Shown: piece after piece, positions 32,538 to 40,344 of the stretch
Layout: every line of letters begins with the position of its first letter
How positions within the stretch are numbered: position 1 is the first letter of the stretch
Source of the DNA: Pedobacter borealis DSM 19626
GTDB lineage: Bacteria > Bacteroidota > Bacteroidia > Sphingobacteriales > Sphingobacteriaceae
Length of the DNA: 43,224 nt
Reading direction: 5' to 3'
Assembly (NCBI RefSeq): GCF_000708285.2
Contig: NZ_JAUG01000033.1
Span: 1-43,224, forward strand
Notes under the pieces: model-generated
Told to the model about the DNA's origin: nothing
The model's input: only the letters and a program-made list of their open reading frames with translations
Databases searched by the model: none
Position numbers and translations under genes: made by a program

Positions 32538-34019
32538 TTACCTCACCTCTTGCATTAACTTTTTAACCAATTGCGAGAAAATAATCAGCGCCAAACCTGC
32601 AATTAATGAATATAAAGCCAAGGCCTTATAACCTTCGGTATAAGCCATTAATTTAGTTGGCAACGATGCATTATCAATACTTGACATTTCTGCGCCTAGT
32701 TTTCCAGCAGCCAATTGCCCGAAAGCACTTGATAAAAACCAAAGCCCCATCATCATCCCGAACATTTTCTTTGGCGAAAGTTTAGTAATGATCGACATAC
32801 CTATCGGGCCCAAACAAAGTTCGCCAAGGGTTAATAATAAATAGGCTAACGTAAATATATTTAACGAGCTAATGCCCTGTACATTGGCGAAGAACCTTGT
32901 GGCGTAAAACACGTAAAAACTCAAAGCCAGTAAAAGGAAGCCGATTCCGAATTTTACAACCGTGTTCGGTTCTATTTTACGTTTGTATAAACCTAACCAC
33001 AAAATGCCAACAATCGGGCTAAAAACAATAACAAAGAACGAGTTAACGCTATTGTTTACCACATTCGGATCGATATTGAAAAAGAGGATTTTATGATCAA
33101 GATTGTCCTTTGCAAATAATGATAGTGAACCGCCACTCTGCTCAGATATGGCCATGAAAATGAAATAACAGAAGATAAAAACGAAAGCAGCGAGTAGTTT
33201 ATATTGTGCTTTTTTATCTTTTATTTTAAACGTTTCGTACAAGAAATAAACCAGGGCAATAATACCTATGGTGTACATGAAATAATCGGTAAAGGCCGTG
33301 TTTTTTACCATGATATAAATCAGTGGAATACAAAGTATCGACCCTACGTAAACGGCTATTTCCCATAGCTGCTGTTTTGATTTTTTAAGATGCAGCAAAG
33401 GCGAATTCCCGATCGGACCTAAGTGTTTTTTTGTAAAAATGAATGTGCCCAAACCGAACATCATTACCAGTGCAGCGGACAAGAAACATAGGTGCCAGCT
33501 GTAATATTTACCAAGATAAATACACATCGCACCGCCCAATAATCCACCAACATTAATACCGGCATAAAAAAGCCCATATCCCGCATCTCTGCGGTTGTCT
33601 TTCTCGTGGTATAATTCGCCAACCATTGATGAAACATTGGGTTTAAAGAAACCTGTTCCAATAATAGATAAGGTAATTCCAACATAAAATAAATCGTGTG
33701 GAGAGAAGGCTAAGATTAAGTTCCCGATAATCATTAAAGCCCCGCCCCAAAAAAGAGATTTTCTGAAACCTAAAATCTTGTCTGCAAAAATACCACCTAT
33801 AAAAGTAAAGGCATAAACAAAGGCTTGTATAGCACCGTACTGTAAGTTCGATTTTTGGTCGCTTAAACCCAGTTGCTCAACCATAAAGAAAGCCAATACC
33901 CCGCGCATTCCGTAAAAACAGAAACGCTCCCACATTTCTACCAACGATAAATGCCAGAGCTGTTTCGGGTATTTTCCCTCAAAATTTTGAATATCTTCTA
34001 TTGAAACTGTTTTTTCCAT
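32538..34019 (-). CDS. POT family proton-dependent oligopeptide transporter
   Basis: A 493-residue inner-membrane transporter of the PTR2/POT family of the major facilitator superfamily, importing di- and tripeptides with protons. The signature EMWERFCFYGMRGVL in the first helix holds the ExxER proton-coupling motif. FYAGINVGGLLGG and FKPNVSSMVGELY are further family motifs. About 12-14 membrane segments are visible. A second POT gene lies upstream on the same strand, separated by a 160-bp palindromic element. Confidence 0.9.
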   Translation of the reverse strand: MEKTVSIEDIQNFEGKYPKQLWHLSLVEMWERFCFYGMRGVLAFFMVEQLGLSDQKSNLQYGAIQAFVYAFTFIGGIFADKILGFRKSLFWGGALMIIGNLILAFSPHDLFYVGITLSIIGTGFFKPNVSSMVGELYHEKDNRRDAGYGLFYAGINVGGLLGGAMCIYLGKYYSWHLCFLSAALVMMFGLGTFIFTKKHLGPIGNSPLLHLKKSKQQLWEIAVYVGSILCIPLIYIMVKNTAFTDYFMYTIGIIALVYFLYETFKIKDKKAQYKLLAAFVFIFCYFIFMAISEQSGGSLSLFAKDNLDHKILFFNIDPNVVNNSVNSFFVIVFSPIVGILWLGLYKRKIEPNTVVKFGIGFLLLALSFYVFYATRFFANVQGISSLNIFTLAYLLLTLGELCLGPIGMSIITKLSPKKMFGMMMGLWFLSSAFGQLAAGKLGAEMSSIDNASLPTKLMAYTEGYKALALYSLIAGLALIIFSQLVKKLMQEVR

Positions 34020-34037
34020 TAAATAGGTTTAAAAATT

Positions 34038-34197
34038 AAAAGAGATTGTATCATAAAGGCGATTTCAGCCCAGATGCTGTCATGTTGTCCAAAGGACTCC
34101 TACGGAGAGCTTGTCGAAACACCTTAAAGCGTATTTAAACAGGTCCTTCGACAAGCTCAGGATGACAAATCTATATTTTATGATACAACCTCTTTTT
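34038..34197. repeat. Composite inverted-repeat element between the two POT genes
   Basis: Outer arms AAAAGAGATTGTATCATAAA (34038-34057) and TTTATGATACAACCTCTTTT (34177-34196) are inverted copies with one mismatch. Inside lies another inverted pair: the repeat arm TGTCATGTTGTCC... at 34079 and TCCTTCGACAAGCTCAGGATGACA ending at 34167. The whole 160-bp unit could fold into one long hairpin, act as a terminator for both strands, or be a MITE-like mobile element. Confidence 0.75.
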
Positions 34198-34216
34198 GTT
34201 AAATGTATTTTTTTGA

Positions 34217-35806
34217 TTAGTGAACGCCGTGCATCCATTTACGCAATATCGGACTTATAGCAAACATAATTAAGCCTGCAACAATAGGAATAATGGTAAA
34301 TATCAAGAAGAAAATCGAAATGGAGTATTCTGAACTTATTTTGTCAATTAGGCCGCCGGTAGTACCCGCTAACCAGTTACCAATGGCTGTGCAGGTAAAC
34401 CATACACCGAACATTAAACCAACCACTTTGGCCGGCGCTAATTTACTAACGTAAGATAATCCAACAGGCGAAACACATAATTCCCCAACGGTATGGAAGA
34501 AGTAAGCGAAAATTAACCAAAACATACTTACCTGAGCAGATGTAGCGCCTTTTGCAATATCCATACCTCCATAAGCCAATCCTGCGAAACCTACACCTAC
34601 AAAAATTAAACCGAGTCCAAATTTTACAGGTCCACTTGGGTTAAATTTAGTTTCCCATATTTTAGACACAAATGGTGCAAGGGAAACAATAAAGAATGAA
34701 TTTAGAATCCCAAACCATGAAGCAGGAACTTCTGTGTTTAAAGCGGTAAATTCTTTTTCTACCTTCCAAATGGCTAATCCCCAGATAATTATGAAGCTTA
34801 TTGCAGTGAAAATTATTGTGGCGGGATATTTTTTTGCGATTTTCGCCGCCAGGCTTAATAAAACAACAGTTACCGCAATGAGTGGGAAAATAGTAAGTAT
34901 TGCATCAACCCATTTAAAAATTGTACTGGCATTTCCTGTTAAATTTCTAAGTGTGTAATCTTTAGCAAAAATAGTCATTGAGCCGCCTGCCTGCTCAAAT
35001 ACCATCCAAAAGAAAATGGTAAAAATTGAAAATACAGCGACTACAGCTAAACGTTGATTGCTTACTTTTTTTGGTAAAACTTCATCAGTGGGATCAATTA
35101 CTTTTTCTGTTTTATTTACAGCAGCACCTAAAACACCAAATATTTTTTGTCCAAAGTAAAACTGGAGCATTCCGAAAAACATAAATACCCCCGCTAATCC
35201 AAAACCCCAATGCCAGCCCACTTTTTCGCCTATATAACCGCACATTAACATACCTAAAAAGGCACCAGAGTTAATGCCCATGTAAAAAATAGTGTAAGCA
35301 GCATCTTTTTTATCACTTGTAGATGGGTAAAGTTTACCTACGATGGAAGAAATGTTTGGTTTGAATAATCCATTTCCAGCAATTAATAAAAATAATCCCA
35401 GATAGAAGAAATTGGTGTTTGAACCTTCTAACGCCATTGATATGTGGCCAATGGTCATAATTAAAGCGCCTACGATAACAGCTTTTCTGTATCCGGTCAG
35501 CCGATCCGCAATTAAGCCACCAATTATTGGCGTTAAATATACTAAACCTGTGTACCAGGCGTAGAGTTGTAAAGCCTCTGGCCTTGTCCAGTGCCAGCCA
35601 CCTTTACTTATTTCGCTTACTAAGAATAAAACAAGTAATGATCTCATTCCATAGTAACTAAATCTTTCCCACATTTCTGTGAAAAATAGCACAAAGAGGC
35701 CTACGGGGTGGCTAAATAATTTTTCTTTGGATACATTGTTACTGTCTAAGTGGAGATCTAGTTCCTTGCTATGGTCAATACTAATGGTTTCATTAGATGT
35801 TTGCAT
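34217..35806 (-). CDS. POT family proton-dependent oligopeptide transporter
   Basis: A 529-residue paralogue of the neighbouring transporter. It has EMWERFSYYGMRSLLVLF in the first helix, FYMGINSGAFLGMLMCG and FKPNISSIVGKLYP. It carries a longer hydrophilic N-terminus (about 30 residues) and a cytosolic loop with KTEKVIDPTDEVLPKKVS between helices. The two POT genes differ enough to suggest an old duplication with distinct peptide preferences. Confidence 0.9.
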   Translation of the reverse strand: MQTSNETISIDHSKELDLHLDSNNVSKEKLFSHPVGLFVLFFTEMWERFSYYGMRSLLVLFLVSEISKGGWHWTRPEALQLYAWYTGLVYLTPIIGGLIADRLTGYRKAVIVGALIMTIGHISMALEGSNTNFFYLGLFLLIAGNGLFKPNISSIVGKLYPSTSDKKDAAYTIFYMGINSGAFLGMLMCGYIGEKVGWHWGFGLAGVFMFFGMLQFYFGQKIFGVLGAAVNKTEKVIDPTDEVLPKKVSNQRLAVVAVFSIFTIFFWMVFEQAGGSMTIFAKDYTLRNLTGNASTIFKWVDAILTIFPLIAVTVVLLSLAAKIAKKYPATIIFTAISFIIIWGLAIWKVEKEFTALNTEVPASWFGILNSFFIVSLAPFVSKIWETKFNPSGPVKFGLGLIFVGVGFAGLAYGGMDIAKGATSAQVSMFWLIFAYFFHTVGELCVSPVGLSYVSKLAPAKVVGLMFGVWFTCTAIGNWLAGTTGGLIDKISSEYSISIFFLIFTIIPIVAGLIMFAISPILRKWMHGVH

Positions 35807-35953
35807 AAAACATTTGTTGGTTTTAGTTTATGAATTCAGAATTTGTGTGTTGTTTAAGCCAGTTAAGCAGGGCGCAATATAGTCAGCGAATGCCAAACTC
35901 ACAAATTTTTAAATGATGTGTTAGGTAAATGATTTGTTAAGGTTTGTTAAGAT

Positions 35954-36850
35954 TTAAAACTTTCTGATGGGTTTAACATTTTTCTTTGGGTCGGCATAAA
36001 GCTCATCACTCAAATTCGGATCGTTGTTAAGTGTGATATCTTCCTGTAGTTTTAGTCTTCCGCCAATGATTTTAAAGCCATCAAAAGTACCATCTGATCC
36101 GTAATATTCAAATTTGTCTTTTATTTCAGAATCAAATGAGGCAAGGTGGTCGAAAACAATCATCCCTGCTTTCAGATCGGTTTTTAAAGTCATGGCATTC
36201 GATTTGGCATACTCGAATATGACCCTGTTTTTTCCTTTCAGCTCTTTTCCATCGAAAACCGGAGCACCAAAAGTGGGGTTATCTTTATCGAAAGAAAGGA
36301 TGTCGATTACTTTTTTAGTGGTAAATGGTGTATTTCCTTTCCAGCCTAAAAGTATATAATAAGGCAAGCGGTTCCCACTGGTTACCGGAACAATTTCATA
36401 ATACCTGGCACCAAACCATTTTTGGTTATTGGTAATGCTGTTCGGGTCGACTAAATTTTCGGTCTGATCGATCAGTGGATAAAGTTTCAATGGGCCACTT
36501 TTGGTATTCATCTGGATGGCGCCATAATAGCGGTATGTACCGTTTTCGAGTAGTACATACCAACTCAAAATCCTAAAAGCCTGATCGGATGATTTAATTA
36601 CCGATACGTTTTTAAGCGAATCGAATGGATAAGAAAAAGAATTGGTGGCTTTTAAAGCTTCTACCAAAGTTTTTACAAAATTGCCGTTTATTTCTAATTT
36701 TTGTGCATCGCTTTGAGCAGCAATAACCCTTACCGATATTTTAACCAGTGTATCTTGAAAAACCGCTAAATTATTTGGCGCTTGCTGTGCTTTTAAGTTA
36801 AAGCTTAGCGTTCCAAAGATTAAAAGGATATAAAATCTGATAAGTTTCAT
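35954..36850 (-). CDS. Secreted protein of unknown function
   Basis: A 298-residue protein with a signal peptide MKLIRFYILLIFGTLSFNLKAQ. The mature part contains YYILLGWKGNTPFTTKKVIDIL and FGAPVFDGKELKGKNRVIFEY, with many aromatic and charged residues; no catalytic motif is evident to me. Bacteroidetes hypotheticals of this type are common. An upstream in-frame extension to 36949 would run into the thiolase gene, so the start at 36850 is preferred. It lies 37 bp after thiolase on the same strand and is probably co-transcribed. Confidence 0.75.
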   Translation of the reverse strand: MKLIRFYILLIFGTLSFNLKAQQAPNNLAVFQDTLVKISVRVIAAQSDAQKLEINGNFVKTLVEALKATNSFSYPFDSLKNVSVIKSSDQAFRILSWYVLLENGTYRYYGAIQMNTKSGPLKLYPLIDQTENLVDPNSITNNQKWFGARYYEIVPVTSGNRLPYYILLGWKGNTPFTTKKVIDILSFDKDNPTFGAPVFDGKELKGKNRVIFEYAKSNAMTLKTDLKAGMIVFDHLASFDSEIKDKFEYYGSDGTFDGFKIIGGRLKLQEDITLNNDPNLSDELYADPKKNVKPIRKF

Positions 36851-36887
36851 ACGATTAAATGCGCAAAGATTTTGCAAAACCAAAAAT

Positions 36888-38063
36888 TTATAACTTCTCG
36901 ATAACAAGCGCACTTGCGCCACCACCACCATTACAGATTCCGGCAACACCGATTTTTCCGTCGTTCTGTGCCAATACCGAAAGTAAGGTAACTACAATTC
37001 TTGCGCCCGATGCACCAAGTGGGTGACCTAATGAAACGGCGCCACCATTAACGTTAACCTGGCTGTCATTTAGTTCTAAAAGTTGATTGTTCGCAATGGA
37101 AACTACAGAAAAAGCTTCGTTAATTTCGAAAAAATCTACATCCTTTATATTTACATTGGCTTTGTGTAAAGCTAATGGAATTGCTTTTGATGGTGCAGTT
37201 GTAAACCACTCCGGTGCTTGTTGTGCATCAGCATAGCCTAATATTTTGGCCAAAGGTGTTAAGCCCAGTTCTTTTGCCTTATCAGCATTCATTAAAACCA
37301 ATGCCGCTGCGCCATCATTTAAGGTAGATGCATTTGCTGCAGTTACTGTTCCATCTTTTTTGAAAACAGGTTTTAATGAAGGTATTTTGTCAAATTTAAC
37401 AGCAGTTGGTTCATCATCGGTATCAACCAAAGTAATGTCACCTTTACGGTCTTTAACTTCTATGGCTACAATTTCATTGGCAAATTTACCTGAAGTTTGT
37501 GCAGCTTGCGCTCTTTTGTACGATTCTATTGCAAAATCATCCTGTGCTTCGCGGCTAATATTACATGCTGTAGCACAAAGCTCGGCGGCAGACCCCATGT
37601 GATAATCGTTATAAACATCCCATAGTCCATCTTTTACCAAGCCATCTGTAATTTGTCCATGGCCTAAGCGATAGCCATTTCTTGCCTTATCCAGGTAATA
37701 GGGAACATTACTCATGCTTTCCATGCCACCTGCTACAATAATTTCATTATCGCCATTTGCAATGCTTTGCGCGGCAAGCATAATTGCTTTTGTGCCCGAA
37801 GCGCATACTTTATTTATTGTAGTGGCAGGTAAATCTGGTAAACCTGCAAATTTTGCTGCTTGCGTAGCTGGCGCTTGCCCTAGGTTTGCAGATAAAACAT
37901 TACCCATATATATTTCCTGGATCTGTTCTGGTTTTAATCCGGCTTTTTCAATAGCAGCCTTAATGGCAAAGCCGCCAAGTTGAGTAGCAGAAAATTGAGC
38001 TAATGAGCCTCCAAAACTGCCAATAGGCGTTCGCACAGCTGATACAATTACAACTTCTTTCAT
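36888..38063 (-). CDS. Acetyl-CoA C-acetyltransferase (thiolase)
   Basis: A 391-residue thiolase that joins or splits acetoacetyl-CoA. Nucleophile C87 is in NKVCASGTKAI, H347 in LGHPLGASGAR, C377 in GICNGGGGASALVIE, and NEAF is present. Length and motifs fit AtoB/PhaA-type biosynthetic thiolases. Its promoter/leader is nearly the same as that of scoAB, whose product acts on acetoacetate, so the two loci could form one pathway although 27 kb apart. Confidence 0.93.
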   Translation of the reverse strand: MKEVVIVSAVRTPIGSFGGSLAQFSATQLGGFAIKAAIEKAGLKPEQIQEIYMGNVLSANLGQAPATQAAKFAGLPDLPATTINKVCASGTKAIMLAAQSIANGDNEIIVAGGMESMSNVPYYLDKARNGYRLGHGQITDGLVKDGLWDVYNDYHMGSAAELCATACNISREAQDDFAIESYKRAQAAQTSGKFANEIVAIEVKDRKGDITLVDTDDEPTAVKFDKIPSLKPVFKKDGTVTAANASTLNDGAAALVLMNADKAKELGLTPLAKILGYADAQQAPEWFTTAPSKAIPLALHKANVNIKDVDFFEINEAFSVVSIANNQLLELNDSQVNVNGGAVSLGHPLGASGARIVVTLLSVLAQNDGKIGVAGICNGGGGASALVIEKL

Positions 38064-38075
38064 GTAAACTAAATT

Positions 38076-38127
38076 TTATGAATTTTTGGTTAGGCCGCTA
38101 AGTTATGCATTTTAAATATTAAACAAA
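38076..38127 (-). promoter_or_regulatory. Thiolase promoter and leader, shared with scoA
   Basis: On the minus strand TTTG (38124-38127) is followed by 18 bases and TAACTTAG, a -7-like box with one mismatch. CG..CTAACC, an A run and TTCATAA follow, as at 8568-8598. Confidence 0.55.
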
Positions 38128-38672
38128 CCTCGCAAGTTTAATTCGGGGTTTCTGATGTCTTCATTAGCCTCATTGAGGGCTAACGCCGTTCCAAAACCTC
38201 CGAGGTTTAAAAATAACGTATAAAAAATAATTTTAGCCTATTCGAAAATAATAAGTTTTAATGGGTTTTTGGAAAGGTGCTGTAGTGATACTTAGGGGAA
38301 TTCCGTCCTGCTGTTCGCTGTAGCCCTCATACTTCGGGGCTGTCGCTGCCATCAGGTTTAAATTACTTGGGTTTGGTGGTTCTTTGGCTAGGTTGTCTTT
38401 CTACCGTCGATTGCACCCCTCCTTGTTTAAGGAGGGGTGCCCGCAGGGCGGGGTGGTTAGCGTTAGCGATTGTAAGGGTTCAGTGCCGATTAAGCATCTG
38501 TTTTTATTTAATTACGGTATGCTTGCTTGTTTCACAGGTTTTAATCGGTACCGGAGCAAAGCGCAGCCCTGAAAAAGCCCGACCCTTGCGTAGCTTGGGG
38601 AACGCCCAAATATTAACAGACTTCCGAAGTTTGCTGATGCTCTGGGCCTTGAAAACTTCGGAAGTTTTGCTG
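38120..38672. repeat. Repeat-dense intergenic island
   Basis: No gene. It holds AACCTCG/CCGAGGTTT-type palindromic pieces (38126-38207) and a CCGTCCTGCTGTTCGCTGTA...CGCTGCCATCAGG element (38303-38357). A perfect GCACCCCTCC / GGAGGGGTGC hairpin with adjoining GCAGGGCGGGGTGG sequence lies at 38413-38456, and an ACTTCCGAAGTTT / AACTTCGGAAGTTT pair at 38622-38669. These are dispersed element types common in Bacteroidetes. Two open frames crossing them on the plus strand are not genes. Confidence 0.65.
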
Positions 38673-38840
38673 TTACTCCTCTTTTGCTTTACCTTTCTTT
38701 CTTGATTTTAATGCCTGCGTAAGTAAAAACTCGATCTGCCCGTTCGTACTTCTAAACTCATCGGCAGCCCAGGTTTCTACTTCTTTTAATAAAGCAGGAC
38801 TAATTCTTAATACAAAAGCTTTTTTATCTTTCTCCGCCAT
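38673..38840 (-). CDS. Arc-type ribbon-helix-helix DNA-binding protein
   Basis: A 55-residue protein, MAEKDKKAFVLRISPALLKE... then WAADEFRSTNGQIEFLLTQAL. It fits the Arc-family ribbon-helix-helix fold: a short beta strand (FVLRIS), helix A and helix B with NGQIEFLL. RHH proteins bind DNA as dimers and often act as local repressors or antitoxins. It starts 1 nt after the stop of the membrane PH-like gene, so it is the third gene of the SPFH operon. Confidence 0.85.
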   Translation of the reverse strand: MAEKDKKAFVLRISPALLKEVETWAADEFRSTNGQIEFLLTQALKSRKKGKAKEE

Positions 38841-38841
38841 T

Positions 38842-39363
38842 CTATTGTATTGCTTGTATATTATACCTCGTTTTTAAATTAATAAGGAACATTTGCAGTT
38901 CTTCTACCTTATTTGAGCTGAACAGGAGCTTTTTGCCGTTTTTAAATTCAATCTGTAAACCTTTATCTTTATCGTTTAGGATATAGGCCTTGTCGTTAAA
39001 TTTAAACCAAAGCCTGCTGCGAACCCCAAATCCGCCATAATCTCCTAAAGCATTGTACTTATTAATATAAACTTTCTCGATGTTGCCCCAACTCAATAGC
39101 TTCAATTTGGTTTGAAATGGAAAATATTTGTAAGAAATGCCTGCCGTACTGATCTGCAATGTCATTTTATTTTTTTGAAGCAGGTAAATAATCGCAAAAG
39201 GAAGAAGTACTGCCCAAAATGGTGCAAAGTAAGTAGCTTTTAAAGTTTCAAAGCTCATTCCGCCTTTATCAAAAAGTACAATACTGCCGACCATAACGGC
39301 ATCAATAGCCAATAAAATATAAAGCCACCAAAGTTTTAAGCTTTGTTTTTCCTCAAATTCCAT
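38842..39363 (-). CDS. Membrane protein with PH-like domain
   Basis: A 173-residue protein. Two predicted transmembrane helices (about 11-30 and 48-63) are followed by a beta-rich C-terminal domain with ISTAGISYKYFPFQTKLKLLSWGNIEKVYI, the look of a bacterial PH-like domain, and a C-terminal helix. The specific function is unknown. It sits between SPFH (5-bp gap) and the Arc-type gene (1-bp gap). Confidence 0.7.
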   Translation of the reverse strand: MEFEEKQSLKLWWLYILLAIDAVMVGSIVLFDKGGMSFETLKATYFAPFWAVLLPFAIIYLLQKNKMTLQISTAGISYKYFPFQTKLKLLSWGNIEKVYINKYNALGDYGGFGVRSRLWFKFNDKAYILNDKDKGLQIEFKNGKKLLFSSNKVEELQMFLINLKTRYNIQAIQ

Positions 39364-39368
39364 TTTGC

Positions 39369-40226
39369 CTAATTATATAGTGTTCCGGTGTTTACCACAG
39401 GCTGTACATGGCGGTCGCCACAAAGTACAACCAGTAAATTGCTTACCATAGCTGCTTTACGCTCTTCATCCAGTTCAACAATTCCTTTTTGAGATAATTT
39501 CTCTAAAGCCATCTCTACCATGCCTACAGCGCCTTCAACAATTAATTTACGGGCAGCAATAACTGCAGTGGCCTGTTGGCGTTGTAACATGGCACTGGCA
39601 ATTTCTGGTGCATAAGCCAAATGCGAAATTCTGGCTTCTAAAACTTCAATGCCTGCTCTCGATAAACGTTCGTTCAATTCGTTTTCTAAAAGTTCACTTA
39701 CTTTATCAGCACCATCTTTTAACGTGATGCTGGTTTCTTCGCCCTCAGCATGATCATAAGGGAAAATGTTGGCCAAATGCCTTACAGCAGCTTCGCTTTG
39801 GATGTTTACATATTGCATGTAGTTTTCTACAGAGAAAACGGCTTTGGCAGTTTCGTTTACTTTCCAAACCACTACAGCAGCAATTTCGATCGGGTTGCCC
39901 AGTTTATCGTTAACCTTTAACTGCTGTCCGTTTAAATTGTTCGCTTTTAACGATAAACGCCTTTTAGCGGTTAGGGGATTTACCCAGAAAAATCCATCGG
40001 CTTTTACTGTCCCGATATATTTTCCGAAAAGGGTGAGCACCATTGATTGATTGGGATTGATGATTAAAAAGCCCGGGAATATTAAAAATATATCTATGGC
40101 CAGTAAAATCCCTCCCCAGAGAAAGATTTCTGAAACAAAACAGAAAATAGAAGCGCCCAGCAATGCGATGCATAGTGCGAATGTTAGATAGCCCGATGGC
40201 GGATTAATAATTTTTTCTTGATACAT
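39369..40226 (-). CDS. SPFH/Band 7 domain membrane protein
   Basis: A 285-residue stomatin/prohibitin-like protein. Two membrane segments lie at the N-terminus (about 13-55). The SPFH domain follows ([29 protein letters not shown] through [13 protein letters not shown]), then a helical region ([44 protein letters not shown]). Such proteins form oligomeric scaffolds in membrane microdomains. The open frame extends to 40283, but the start [12 protein letters not shown] at 40226 fits the membrane topology. It is the first gene of the SPFH / PH-like / Arc operon. Confidence 0.88.
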   Translation of the reverse strand: MYQEKIINPPSGYLTFALCIALLGASIFCFVSEIFLWGGILLAIDIFLIFPGFLIINPNQSMVLTLFGKYIGTVKADGFFWVNPLTAKRRLSLKANNLNGQQLKVNDKLGNPIEIAAVVVWKVNETAKAVFSVENYMQYVNIQSEAAVRHLANIFPYDHAEGEETSITLKDGADKVSELLENELNERLSRAGIEVLEARISHLAYAPEIASAMLQRQQATAVIAARKLIVEGAVGMVEMALEKLSQKGIVELDEERKAAMVSNLLVVLCGDRHVQPVVNTGTLYN

Positions 40227-40314
40227 AATTGATATTAATTTGATATCATAAAGTAAAATATAAAATCTGGTAATTGCAAACAAAACCTGTAAAATGTATA
40301 TTAGATAAAAATGC

Positions 40315-40322
40315 TATTTTTG
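40315..40322 (+). promoter_or_regulatory. -7 promoter box of the HD phosphohydrolase gene
   Basis: TATTTTTG is an exact TAnnTTTG match, 22 bases before the TTG start at 40345 in the divergent region with the SPFH gene. The spacing gives a leader of about 19 nt. Confidence 0.5.
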
Positions 40323-40344
40323 ACAATACAATAATTACATCGTT

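Noticed and set aside
32288..32566. Plus-strand open frame of 92 codons
   Set aside because: It covers repeat debris and the end of the POT gene, with no domain-like sequence or promoter.
38367..38705. Plus-strand open frames with LFKEGCPQGGVV-like sequence
   Set aside because: They run across dispersed GC-rich repeats (the GCACCCCTCC hairpin region) and overlap the Arc-type gene. Such peptides are common repeat artefacts.
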